Positions 9,793 through 20,699 of a stretch of 30,308 bases of DNA are shown piece after piece (position 1 is the stretch's first letter; the number at the start of each line of letters is the position of its first letter). A program made the position numbers and the translations under genes. The stretch comes from Cerioporus squamosus (Eukaryota > Basidiomycota > Agaricomycetes > Polyporales > Polyporaceae), in NCBI GenBank assembly GCA_022592435.1, contig JABYQS010000326.1, positions 1 to 30,308 on the forward strand, given 5' to 3'. Below the pieces are notes generated by a model. It was given only the letters and a program-made list of their open reading frames with translations. It was not told the DNA's origin and made no database searches.

Positions 9793-12700
9793 TTACCACC
9801 ACGAGGAAATGCACTTACGCACTGAGTGTGGGACTCGGTCATGACTGGTGAGGAGAGTCAACAACGAGTTGTTGACTCTCCTCACCCTCCACGTTCTATA
9901 CACTAAAACCCCGCTATTAACTACCCATTTAGGCGGAAGATTGTCTCTATCTTCTAGGACCGGCAACCAGATCCGCTCGACATCCTGTGGCTTGAGATAT
10001 TTCCTCCCTTTTGCCATCGCCGCCGTTCGGCGATCTAGACATAGTCTAGAGACCATCGTCGAGAAGAAACGGTTAGTTATCTCGCGGTCGGTAAATTCAG
10101 CCCCTTCTTTCTGAATGACCCATTCACATCGTAATTTCCAGATCAAATGCAGTGCTTCAGTACACAGAATACACCACAAGTCTTCAACCGCAGGCCTCCT
10201 ACAGCCCTTGTCCGTCTTGAAGGCCGCGCACGGTGCGCCAAAGGTCATACCCCAGCCTGGTACCGGCCATTCGATACCGGTGAGTCCCCATGTCTGTCTG
10301 AGTAGTTGCCAGATGAGTTCCTGGCCTCTCACATTGCATTCAAAAATGATATGCGTCATCGTTTCGCACTCTCCACAGATATCGCACATAGCACGCGCTT
10401 GTAGCTCCGCCGACATGTTAGGGCGTAACCAATGAGTCCCAATCATATACCCATCATGGATCGCCATCCAGATGAATTGCGATACTGGTCGCGAGACGTG
10501 TCGCGACCTGAGGGACTTCCAGACTGTTGCCTCATGCACTTGGATCCCAAAAGTCGCCTGAATTCCAGACGTTATTCTGTCTAGATTTGCGACTGTTCTC
10601 GGTCTGGGTTTCGTCTTCACGTCTTTCTGGACGCGTATAGCTTTGTACGCTAACTTCTGTGTCATTGACTGCAATTTTGCGCCTGTCAACCTAAACACTA
10701 GAGGGATGTCAACGCATAGCTGGTCTTCTGTCTGTCTAGCAGCTCCAGAGGCCGCCAGCTTGTCAGCGGCTTCATTCCCTGGGTGACCGTCATGGCCCTT
10801 CACCCATTTGAATAGGGTATGGGCCGGTCGCATTCTAAGTCTCGCTAATGTCGCTTTTGTTAGACTCGTATTCCTCTGGAGGATATACCCCGTATCTTCA
10901 TGCTGCTGTTTCCACTTTGTTAGACAGCCCACGGTAGTTTGCGAGTCCGTGACTTGGAGAAGCCTCGCACGGGGAGGTGCAATCGTTGTTGCAAGAAGCG
11001 CCGCGGCAATTTCTCCTGTCTGATTTGATTGCTCGAGCCAGCCTGGGAGCCGCAGTCCCTGGTTCATTGGGTGACCATCTTCGATGAAAACTCCAGCACC
11101 TGCCTGCGCATTCCTCTCCCCATTACAGAGACAAGAGCCATCCGTGGCCATGGTCAGAGTCGAGCCGTCCTCGTCGAGTCCCATAGGAGTCCTATCGTTC
11201 GAGACCGGAGTAGAGTCTGTAAAGATTCTGAAAGCGTGTCCCAGGTCTCCATTCGTCGTGATACATCGGTCGAAGGGAGCAAGGTTCGTGCGTTGAGCTT
11301 CCTCTTGCAGCTCCTCCATCGCGCGGCCTTCATAGTCTTCCGGTTGCGGTTTCTTCGGGTTCCATTTGTCAGGCAGTGTGCTCACCATCTCACTGGCTCG
11401 TAGACTACATAGGTGCGGGGACTCGCATCCTTTACTAGATCTTAGAAGCATACAACTCGGGCATTTACAGGTCGCTTGTTGAGTATGCCGCGGGTCTTCA
11501 AGTGTATCCGCAAGCTTCACAAAATCACCGACTGTTAGAGCCATGTGTTGGACTTGCAGGCAGGTAAGTAATCTAGACAGGACCGTCAGACGTCCTAATC
11601 TCTTTCTATCGGCGTAGACATGGTCCCACATCGGCATGGCGTGCAGGATTTTTCTCGAAAAGGCGAGTCCCTCAAGTCGTAGACCGTACTTCTTCGCCAC
11701 TTTCATCATACCGTCGAGTTCTGCCGGGAGCCCTCTCGCCTTAGGGCACCACTTCTGCAAGAAGGGGTTGACATGGAGGGCTGCATTCCGCGGGCGAGTA
11801 TCCTTAGGAACATGAGATGCCAGGAGGTCGTCGACAATGTATGCCCAAATAGGGCGGTCCTCACCAAAGTCAAGGTAAGTCTTTAGCCACATAATATCGA
11901 TTGCTTCGCTTCTTGCAGCTAGATCGAGCATGCCTAGACCTCCTCGTTCTATCGGGAGATATACATGGTCCATCCCAACAGGTGTGTTGTGGCGGTCATC
12001 CCACAGATATCCGCGCATGATTTTTGTAAGTCGTTTCCGGACAGTGTCAGGCATTCGTTGGACATTGGTGAAAAACTGGGTCATGCCTCCAATGATCATC
12101 TGCGCCACATGCTTTTTTCCTTGCAGTGTTGCATGCCCAGACTTCCAACGCGCAATAGCGTGCATCAGTGGTTTGCGCATAGCAACAATTTTAGTGAGGA
12201 CGAGAGACCAGATATCCCCTTGATTCACACCATTCCCAAAGAAAGCCCCAAGGATACGCACCGCTTCCCCATCCTGGGCCATATGGATCCCTCGCGGATA
12301 ATTTTTCCATGCACCAGTTGTACGGTATGTGCTAGCCATAGCTTCACGATGGTCCGGGCTTCCTATTGGTATAATCTCTGTCTTGCTTATATTGAAGCGC
12401 ACTTTGGCCGCCGAGCACCAGGTATCGAGAACCGCCTGTAGAACATTGAAGTTGTCGCTACTAGAAAGGGAGATGGTTGTGTCGTCCGCAAACAGGACAG
12501 CTTTAAGCACCTCGCTGCACCTCGGTATGTCGAAACCTTTCAGGGCTGATTTCCTGATCATAGCGGAGAGCGGTTCAATAGCGAGGTCGAAAAGGAGGCA
12601 GGATAGGGGGTCGCCCTGTCGCACCCCCCTATACACCCGGTAGGGCCTGCTCAGAATACCGTTGACCATAACGGAGGTCACTGCATTCTTGTAGAGGGAT

Positions 12701-13804
12701 TGGATCAATCGGATGAAGGCTACTGGGAGGCCTAGGTGAGCGAGAACTCTCCATAGGTAGTCGTGGGCGATTTTGTCGTAGGCCTTCTCCTGGTCGAGGG
12801 CCACGATGGCGCCATCAATCCCGTTTGATTCCGTCCAGCTCATCATCATCCTCGCGAGCTGAGTATGGTTATGAATTTTACGGCCAGGGACAAACCCCGC
12901 CTGTGCACGGTGGATTAGTCCTGGGGCGACATCGGCGAGGCGGATGGCCAGTGATTTGCTTAGAAGTTTGTAGTCCGTATTGAGAAGAGTGATTGGCCTG
13001 TAATTGACTACCTTGGTATGCTCCCCTTTCTCTTTATATATCGGCGCAATCCATCCGTGCGCCAAAGAGGTCTTAGCACTAACTCCATGGCAGCTCGAAA
13101 GCCGCCGTCAGCAGCCTGACGGTGTCAAATGTAGATCTTTCAGGGAAGCGGCGGTCTTCAATATGCCTCGCATGCAGGGCCTTCCACAGTTCGAAGGGGA
13201 TGCCGTCTAGTCCAGGTGCCGTCCCGTTCTTCGCGTCCCGTAGTGCTAGCATACATTCTTCGTAGGCGATTTCGCCACCAAGTCCCTCTGCCTGGGTCGC
13301 AGATACCCTCGCGTCAAGGCTGTCTAGAGCCTGCTCTATGTCCTTGTCTCTTTCCTCTTCCATCTTTGCTCCAGGATCGTCCCGTTGTACATTGATGTGG
13401 TGCGTTCTCGCCATGTCCGCCATTCTAACAGAGTCAGCCTCGTAGGTCTTTTCGCCTGATACTCCCAGTATCCCCTCCCTCTCGAAGGCATCAATTATGT
13501 CCCTCGGAGCGCACTCTCTGTGGAGCTTTGACCAGTACTTCATCGGACGGTCACCATACAACCGGTGTGTAGCTCTTGCGTTTTGCTGCTGCTGTTTGTA
13601 CCGTCTCTGCTTGAGCTGACGGACTTGCGTCGTCAGCGCTGCCGCCTCGGCGACTCTAGCCTGTTTGTCAAGTTTGGCGTCCACTTTGCAACTCTTCAAC
13701 GCTTTTTCGCATTCCCGGATCTCCCCTAGTAGTCTAGGAACGACCTCGCGCTCACGGTCTCGCGCCATTTTCATCATGTCCCTCTTGAGCTCGTGGAGTA
13801 TCAT
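9793..13804 (-). pseudogene. LINE ORF2, RT/RNase H part (frameshifted, cut from endonuclease)
   Basis: C-terminal part of a Tad-like LINE polyprotein that copies element RNA into a nicked target site. The first frame, 13804-13079, holds a basic helical linker and the first RT block (TAPGLDGIPFELWK). The second, 13065-9793 (1090 codons), holds the rest: NYRPITLLN, VALDQEKAYDKI, GVRQGDPLSCLLFD, the catalytic FADD near residue 192, RNase H residues 638-770 (ATDGS, GEIAAAL, VTDSQ, GHDGHPGNEAAD) and a CCHC-type finger near 894-910 (CDICGEC...THIIFEC). All active-site acids are intact. The frames are offset: the upstream frame stops after FELPWS at 13079, while the shifted frame reads smoothly into AHGWIAPIYK, so a one-base indel near 13085-13095 explains the break. 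Upstream the ORF is interrupted at 13913 by LTR A, and the endonuclease domain that belongs before it lies inverted at 14395-15534. Not functional as it stands. Confidence 0.92.
9847..9886. repeat. perfect 40-nt palindrome in ORF2 3' end
   Basis: GGTGAGGAGAGTCAACAAC (9847-9865) and its exact reverse complement (9868-9886) are separated by only GA. In the LINE sense strand it would form a 19-bp RNA hairpin inside the last 32 codons of ORF2, about 55 nt before the stop. It encodes VRRVNNSLLTLLTSH without disrupting the frame. Confidence 0.85.
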
Positions 13805-13913
13805 CTGAGGGTTGACGTTGTCAGACCGTGATCCGGAGGCTTCTAGCTGCGTGAGTTCCTGCTGCGCTCTCGCGCCCCTTGCCTTAATATCCCGCGTTAG
13901 TTTCCTATCGCTG

Positions 13914-14394
13914 TGTTACGCTTTCGAGCGTGACCTAAACCAAAGAGCCTTAAAGGTCGTTCTGTCCAGCCGCCTGCAATATACTAGTCCAGGTTGCCTA
14001 CTCCGAGGCGAACCCTAGTATAAAGCCTATGCTGAACTCTTACTAGTACGGTTCACCTTATCGAAGGGGAACACTAGTAAGATCGGGTGAAAGCGAGTAT
14101 AACGAGGAACAGTTCGTTATTCGCAAAGGAGACTGAAAGCTGGGGGTCGCTCTAAGACGTCGCCCCTTATATACAAGTTGTGAAGCTGCGGAAGAATGTT
14201 CTAGTACTTGTAGAGAAGATTCTGGTAAGTACTACTCGTGTCCGTACTCTTCTGTAGTAGTAACAAAGAGAATGAACTAGAATATACAAGAATATTCTGG
14301 AGACTTGCCTAACTAGTAGTACAATAAGACAAACTGATCGCGTGAGAGTAAAAGTACAAGTCCGTTACTGGTAACTCCTGTGATAGTCGTAACA
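13914..14394 (-). mobile_element. solo LTR A (Ty3-like retrotransposon), inside LINE ORF2
   Basis: 481 bp with ends TGTTACG...CGTAACA, the reverse complement of the LTRs at 15535 and 29399. By eye it differs from LTR B only by one missing A near its U5 end. It carries the same TATATAAG and AGCTTTCAGTCT sites. Its flanks do not match each other: CGCTG on the left (13909-13913) and GGAAC on the right (14395-14399). The right partner of CGCTG is found, inverted, next to LTR B. No internal retrotransposon sequence accompanies it. Confidence 0.93.
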
Positions 14395-15534
14395 GGAACA
14401 ACTCAAAGGAGGTACCTTTACAAGGGGCAGTTGAGGAGGCTGCCCCCCAATCCCGACCGGCGCCCCCCAGGTCCCCGGCATCCCCGCAGCAGAGTACCCA
14501 GGATCTCAATACTGCTAGCGGGCATCAACGGCAACTAGGGCAAGGTGCCAACGAGGCTTTCGACGAGGACACGGTGACGCCCGGGCAACATCTGGACATC
14601 CCCCCTGGAAGGGAGACGAATGCCTCCCCGACGCAGCAGGGTGCGAACCCTCCCTCAGTAAGGAGTGGTGGTCGGCGCATCGATGAGAACGATAGGAAGA
14701 CTGCGCTGCAAATAGCGTCACTCAATATAAACGGATTTGGGAATCTCCTACGTGACCATCCTGAAAACAAGTGGGGGAGAGTATACCGAATGATGTCAGA
14801 GCATCGAATCGGCGTCCTCCTTCTACAAGAGACCCATCTAACTGAAGAGAGGAAAGCTAGTCTGCACAAAATGTTTGCAAAGAAAATCAAGATTTTCTTC
14901 TCGGCTGATCCTGTAGCTTCTACTCAACGGGAAGGGGTCGCAATTGTCCTCAACGCAAGGTACCTGAACACCATGAGCGCATCCGCGACTGAACTCGTCC
15001 CCAGTAGAGCGATCCAAATCTCTATTCCATGTCTGGGAGGGGATACCAGACATATCCTGTGCGTCTATGCCCCCACGTCGAGTGGGGCAAACGTGCGCAG
15101 AGATTTTTTTGATGAGGTCCGGAACTATTACGAGGATCGACCAATGTTTCCAAAACCACACCTGATGGCCGGTGATTTCAACAACGTCGAAGACCCCATT
15201 GACCGGCTCCCTGTCAATGAGGCCCCCGACGTGTCAATAACGGCTCTCGATGAGCTGAAGCTCACCTTAGGACTAATGTTAGCGGACGGTTGGCGCATGA
15301 CTAACCCGAACGCCAGGGATTTCACTTTCCATCGAGGCTCCGGTCAGAGCGCTACCTTCTCTCGCCTTGACCGTATGTATGTGACGCCAAGCACCTTCGA
15401 GAATGCGAGAGAGTGGCAGATCAGTGAGGCGGGCGTGAAAACTGACCATAGTCTAATATTGGTCCAACTCACCTCTGCCAGTGCCCCAGTTGTGGGTACG
15501 GGTTGCCCGCTTTTCCCGCTACAACTCCTCAGCG
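14395..15534 (+). pseudogene. inverted LINE endonuclease (APE) segment of ORF2
   Basis: This 1140-bp piece reads on the plus strand while the rest of the LINE reads on the minus strand. It encodes the apurinic/apyrimidinic-type endonuclease that nicks the target for target-primed reverse transcription. Catalytic motifs are present: SLNINGFGNL, LLLQETHL, CVYAPTSS, AGDFNN, SRLDRMYV and KTDHSLI. The frame is open from 14397, through a Pro/Gln-rich stretch, to the LTR B border; the apparent C-terminus of the long frame (to 15620) is LTR sequence. Read back in its original orientation, the frame runs in phase from the minus frame ending at 16017 and into the minus frame that starts left of 13913. 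The domain looks intact but is separated from RT by inversion. Confidence 0.93.
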
Positions 15535-16016
15535 TGTTACGACTATCACAGGAGTTACCAGTAACGGACTTGTACTTTTACTCTCACGCGATCAGTTTGT
15601 CTTATTGTACTACTAGTTAGGCAAGTCTCCAGAATATTCTTGTATATTCTAGTTCATTCTCTTTGTTACTACTACAGAAGAGTACGGACACGAGTAGTAC
15701 TTACCAGAATCTTCTCTACAAGTACTAGAACATTCTTCCGCAGCTTCACAACTTGTATATAAGGGGCGACGTCTTAGAGCGACCCCCAGCTTTCAGTCTC
15801 CTTTGCGAATAACGAACTGTTCCTCGTTATACTCGCTTTCACCCGATCTTACTAGTGTTCCCCTTCGATAAGGTGAACCGTACTAGTAAGAGTTCAGCAT
15901 AGGCTTTATACTAGGGTTCGCCTCGGAGTAGGCAACCTGGACTAGTATATTGCAGGCGGCTGGACAGAACGACCTTTAAGGCTCTTTGGTTTAAGGTCAC
16001 GCTCGAAAGCGTAACA
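15535..16016 (+). mobile_element. solo LTR B (Ty3-like retrotransposon), inside LINE ORF2
   Basis: 482 bp, TGTTACG...CGTAACA, by eye differing from the LTR at 29399 at one base (A versus G in the CCAGAATATTC region). It carries the TATATAAG promoter element and downstream AGCTTTCAGTCT. Its flanks, CAGCG on the left and GTTCC on the right, do not match each other. Near-identity to LTRs A and C indicates recent family activity. No internal domain follows, so it is a solo LTR. Confidence 0.93.
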
Positions 16017-16211
16017 GTTCCTCTCATCGCATACACTCGTGCCGCCGTTGCCGCCGGAAGCATCACCAGGAGGGGCCTGGGCACAATCAGAGACCCTCCT
16101 TCTGCTTTCAGCGGAGTGCATAGAACCATAACCGGTGTATACAACCTTATTGCGTGAATTCTCTGTATGTTGTGTGTTCGTAGTTGCGTGTGTCAGCCAA
16201 GATACAACCAT
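16017..16211 (-). pseudogene. N-terminal end of LINE ORF2
   Basis: The minus frame starts at an ATG at 16211 (MVVSWLTHATT...) and runs to the LTR B border at 16017, ending in GGTSVCDERN. Beyond it the frame reads into LTR sequence, but in the pre-inversion arrangement it passes in phase into the endonuclease segment. It is a polar, Ser/Gly-rich leader with no domain. ORF1 stops 525 bp upstream at 16736. The true ORF2 start could be this ATG or a later codon. Confidence 0.7.
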
Positions 16212-16735
16212 AACTTGGCTCTAGACGGTATATTCCCCTCCGTCACGGGCAACGTTGCGCAGAGTTTAGTGTACAGTCACTACTCTTTGCTTCAGCCTGA
16301 GCTTGGTTCGTTGTCACCTAAATAGGCTAACCATTCGTTACACACCAGGAGCTTTCCTGCGCCCGCAGACCAGTGTATTAGGCTCCCAGTGGACGCCGTC
16401 AAATCGAGTCTCCAGCATGGTTTACTGCACACCACGCTTTCCTCCCGTCGGCATGCATTCCACCCGGGGTGTCACGCCCGGTGCATCCTAGTATCCACTC
16501 GCCGTCATCAAGCCATATATTCACCTTGCTACCGTACTCCTATGCTTTCCACGTACTCAGGACAGTTCACTGCTGCCGTACATCCTGTCAGTTGGAGAAA
16601 GATCATACAGATAATAGTTCCTCATATCGTACTCTAAAACATGGAAGAGGCATTGGAAGCCGTGGTCATCATATCATACTAGTCCATGTCGCAATGGCGA
16701 AGTCTGAACAGAGGTCCATAGCCATATCCCTCGCA

Positions 16736-19700
16736 TCATGGTGCAGGTCGCAGAAAGGAGGTCAAGCCGATCGGCACTACACCCGTGTAGAAACGCCGGC
16801 TGCCCCGGTTTCCTCTGCCACCAGCTCCCCTCTTGTCGCGCGTGCTCGGGCCTCCGCGGCGCCGTGAGGAGGGTCCCGCGCTCGGGTATCTACCATCGTG
16901 CGCGTTAGTGTTTTGCCCTAGTCCAAACCCTCCTCTCCTGGAGCCTTGCTGGCCGTCGTCGTACCAGTTTCCCCGCGAGCGGTTGCTATGTCGGTCGTCT
17001 CTCTCTCGCTGCCATTCAGGTGCCCATCGTCCATAGGCGACACTTGGATCGTTTTCCTCGTCGTCCCGGCGCCTCTCGCCAAAGACGCCTTCCCCGGGTG
17101 CAGGGCCATTCCACCCACGCATCTTTGGGAATGGACAAAGGTGAGTCAGGTGACTGACACTCCTGCAGCCACTGCACGGAGCGATGTACCTTACCCGCCC
17201 AGTCCCGTTTGTGAAACTTGGGTAGCGTCGAGCGCGGAGCGCAGCTACCCATTGCCGCCATTCGCGCATCGACCTTGTTGGTGATCGTCCGACGTGGACG
17301 TTGGCGATATGGTTCCCATTTGTGAGCTGGAAAGTATCGACCCGGATGGAGCCGAGTACCTCCTCAACCGCATCCTCGGCTGAGAGTCCTGCAAAGTCCG
17401 GGTTGCGGCTTGTCATGTCGGCAATCCACTCCCACATCCCCTCCTCTCGGAGGACTCGCAAGAACGCAGCTCTAATCTTCTCGACATTGTCCGTTAGATA
17501 GCCCTCCAGCATAAGAATCCAGGATGGTAGTGTGACTGCGCGTGGAAAGGCAAAGAAGGTAATGGCTTTGAAGGACCAGACATATCTTGAAACTGCTCTG
17601 GCGACGCTACGTGGCAAAAGCCCTCTGATCGCCCAGATGGTTGGCCTGTCCCTGGACCTTTTGCTGGTATTCTCTGCCGGCTCAGGAGGGACGACGTCGA
17701 ATCCACGCTCACCAGAGAACTGTTCGAAGGCCCATTGAAGTAGGTCGGAGACACGACAATTGTGCTCGTCGTCTTCAGAGTAGCGGTAGTTATATACTTC
17801 TATGAAAACGTCGGTGTTCGCTGGATCTGCCCACATCACCCGGATCCATTCAGCGGCCATCCCTCGTATGGGAGTCTCTGGGTCATCACGATGAATCCTC
17901 GGGAAGCCACCCCTAGGCGGCTCGGTGGGTAGATCGTTTTCAGGGCGGTCATCTGAAAGGAGCACAGTGGGGAGGATCTCTCCATCCTCCTGCCATGCGT
18001 CTTCGTCATAGTCTGACTCGTCGTCGCGAGGGTCCTCGATACCAGTGGACTGCCGCGTCTGGCCATCGACGCTCCGCATCCAGTCGCCTTCGTCGTGATC
18101 TCGGGGCGGCAGGGACGTGCGAGAGTCATAGTAGGTGCCCAGAGCCAGAGGTCTCGGTTCGTGGACATGACGCGGCTCCGAGACCGCCAGCCGTGGTCGT
18201 TGAGTCAGGGGCGGCGTATGTATCCGTCTTGTTGGGTCCGCCTGCGCCATGAACTCCGCCGCCCTCGTGTTTGGCAGCGGATGGAAGCCGGACGGCTCTC
18301 TCGAGTAGTGCGAGTGCCCATGACTTTGTTGCTCCGAAACGGCGAGTCCGCCGTTGCCCTGACGATTTGCATACCAGTTCGTCGGCGGAAGGTGCGAGGA
18401 GCGCTCATCCCGCATGCTTCTCTGTGACGCGTAGCTGGCCCCATACTCGCCATAGACCCCGTCCTCGGCCCGCCTCGATGGTCCTGCCTCCGGAGTGTCC
18501 GCGATTGCGCCCGGTCCTCTTCTAGGCCTATCCGAAAGCAGAGGCCGGGCACTGCGCCAACAAGCCTCAAGGAGCTCTCTTTCGTCCCATCCGCCTTCTT
18601 CGGGCCCGGGGCCATCGTTGCCCGCCTGACTGTCGTCCGACTCTAGGAAAGTCGCCTTCTTCTTCCCTTTGTCCCGTTTCGGGACGTCAGGCGACGAGGT
18701 GACTCGGGTGATGGGCGTCGGATCGACCTCCATCGGCAGAGGTGCGTGGGTTGGCCGAGTAGGCTCGTGGCAGGCGTAGTTCGGAGCCTCACTCCAGGTC
18801 CTCTGGTCCGGGTGTGTACGGGAGTGAGTGTCAGTGCAGTTCGGGAAACACCTGGCCACAAGCAGTGCGCTCTGTTGCCCTAGAAGGGTTCGGTTGTTGC
18901 GGCTGGATACAGTGGAAGGTGTGGGGGTAGAGAACAGTACAGGTGCGAAGACGTCTCCATTGCCTCGACTCAGTCTATCCCAACCGGGACCTGCTTCTCT
19001 ACTCGCGCTTCTCCAGGGATTAGAGGCGTTTGAGGCCTCGCTTGGCAGCACGACGGCGGGTGCGCGCGCGTTCGTCGGCTCTTGTCGCCGTGGGCGCTGG
19101 AGGCTCCTCTGCATGTCCTCCGGGTTGGGCGATCCAGCCCATGCTCGCTTTCGGAGGCTCGGAGGATTATCCAAGGTAAGAGGAACACACAGCCGCTCAC
19201 CATGATAGGCCTCGCCATAGTCGCGCAGGTCCAGAGCTCCGCTAGCGCTCAGGTTCGCGCCCGTGTTCAGAGCCGTCTGGCTGTTTGTCGCGGTCACGTG
19301 TATGGTTTCAGTCGCGGACGCAGTCGCGATCGAGAGCGCGTTTGCATTGCCGCCCAGCACCGTGCTGGTGCTAGCATTCTCGGGATCTGAATAGCCCCTA
19401 CCTGCGATGCATCCGGGAGAGGAGGGGTCGGGAAGTGGGCAAAATAGTCAGTGGAAACAGCCCGCCCGTCTCGGTCGCCCGCGCGCGCCTCAATGCTGGG
19501 GCCAGCCGCATCCCCCGCCGTTCCTGGAGCGAGCGAGTGCAGCATCGTCCCGTCTCCTGTCTCCTCCATGGTCACAGCGCAGACTCCAAGTCGATCTAGC
19601 TCAACCTGCGTGCCACCAAGGATATGCGTCTCATCAGGCGTGATCTCTGAGAGCGTTGTGGACGATCCATCACCGTCACCTGCCTGGATCGCCTCTCCTG

Positions 19701-20681
19701 TTTTCGTGCGTCGGCCAGTTGGGGTTGGTGAGTCCCAGTCGAAGCTGAGTGGGGACGACCCGGGTGTATCCGTGTGCGTAGGCGTACTGCCCCAGCCAGG
19801 GGTGGCGAGACCCGGAGGGGTTGCTGGAAGGGTAGCGGCTAGCGCAGCAGCAGGCAGCAGCTGGACGTAGGCATCAGCATCAGTATCAAGGCTCATATGG
19901 GATGGGGAGATGGATGTCCTGCCGGGAGAGAAAGTGGCGGCGAGAGGGCACGAGGACGTTAGCGAGACACGTACCATCGGACCGACGTCCACCTCCTCGT
20001 CCTGCTCGACCCATGTGCCTCCTATCTCCTCGTTGTGCCCGTTGCCGCACCAACGTTCAGGTCCTGTTCAGCAAGAGGAGAGCACGTGGCGGGCTCAGTA
20101 GGGGGAGGTGGCTGATTGAAACTAGCGTCCTGCTGGGCTAGGACATGCAGCGGAATGTGCAGCTGTTGAAAGGCTGACAGCCGCTGCGCTTGGTTCGACA
20201 GCGGGGCAGCAGCGAGCTGCTGAGCGACGAGGGCCATCGCCTCCGCCGTATCGTTTTGGCCTTGTTGATGTTGCTCGTCCAACGGAGTGACAGAGTTGTC
20301 GTAGTTCCGCGTTGTGCGTAAGTACGGCGCCATCGCCTGCCGGTCGGGCGTATCCTTGATTGCCGACAGGGTGGACGAGAGGTCAGCATCGTCAGCAGCA
20401 TTTTGGGGAGTGGTGGTCACGTCGCCCACAGGCTGCGGGGTCGGCGTCGGCGTCGCAAAGGCTAGGATACGGGCGCTGTTCGCAGTCCACGCGTCTGCAA
20501 TCGGCACCGTGGGGTTGTTTGAGGATGGGCAGTGAGACATAGTGCGCGCAAGGAGCAGGGGGCGGTTCAGATCAGAGGATTGAGCTGGCAGAGAGTGCGA
20601 GAGGGGAGACTGGGGAGGCGGTAGGGCGTGTTCGTGAGGTCGTAGACTACCCATCCATCCTTCGCCTGGCTCGCACGACAA
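16736..20681 (-). pseudogene. LINE ORF1, Gag-like RNA-binding protein (frameshifted)
   Basis: Three overlapping or adjacent frames make up ORF1: 20681-20022, 19992-19294 and 19360-16736 (874 codons). The N-terminal part is Pro/Ser/Ala-rich. The last frame has a polar region, then a conserved block (PTIWAIRGLLPRSV, RVDTFQLTNGNHIANV, REWRQWVAALRARRYPSF) and a CCHC knuckle, CSGCRSVSHLTHLC, near residue 745, followed by an Arg/Gly-rich tail. This layout is familiar from ORF1 proteins of Agaricomycete Tad-like LINEs, which coat element RNA. Offsets near 20022 (an in-frame TAG) and within 19300-19445 break it. A 56-nt stretch just downstream of 20022, GTACGT...CCGGCAG with a GCTAAC branch-like site, would join the first two frames if spliced, but the TAG remains. 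The 5' end of the LINE is not defined. Confidence 0.8.
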
Positions 20682-20699
20682 GCCGCATCAGCTTCCCAT

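Larger units (their letters stand above)
13909..16021. other. LTR-mediated inversion (breakpoints in LTR A and LTR B)
   Basis: Two near-identical LTRs in opposite orientation bound the endonuclease segment. Left flank of A is CGCTG (13909-13913); left flank of B is CAGCG (15530-15534), its reverse complement. Right flank of A is GGAAC (14395-14399); right flank of B is GTTCC (16017-16021), again the reverse complement. Thus neither LTR has a matching 5-bp target duplication as it stands, but both do if 14395-15534 is flipped. The flip also restores ORF2 frame continuity at both borders. This fits two independent solo LTR insertions followed by crossing over between them. Confidence 0.93.

Noticed and set aside
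9848..12643. Plus-strand open frames opposite the LINE RT/RNase H region
   Set aside because: They lie antisense to a clearly conserved domain and show no domain or splice pattern.
14309..14509. Short minus frame covering the right half of LTR A, and the matching C-terminal extension of the endonuclease frame to 15620
   Set aside because: Both share the peptide ending SLSYCTTS, which is just LTR sequence read through; it is not part of any protein domain.
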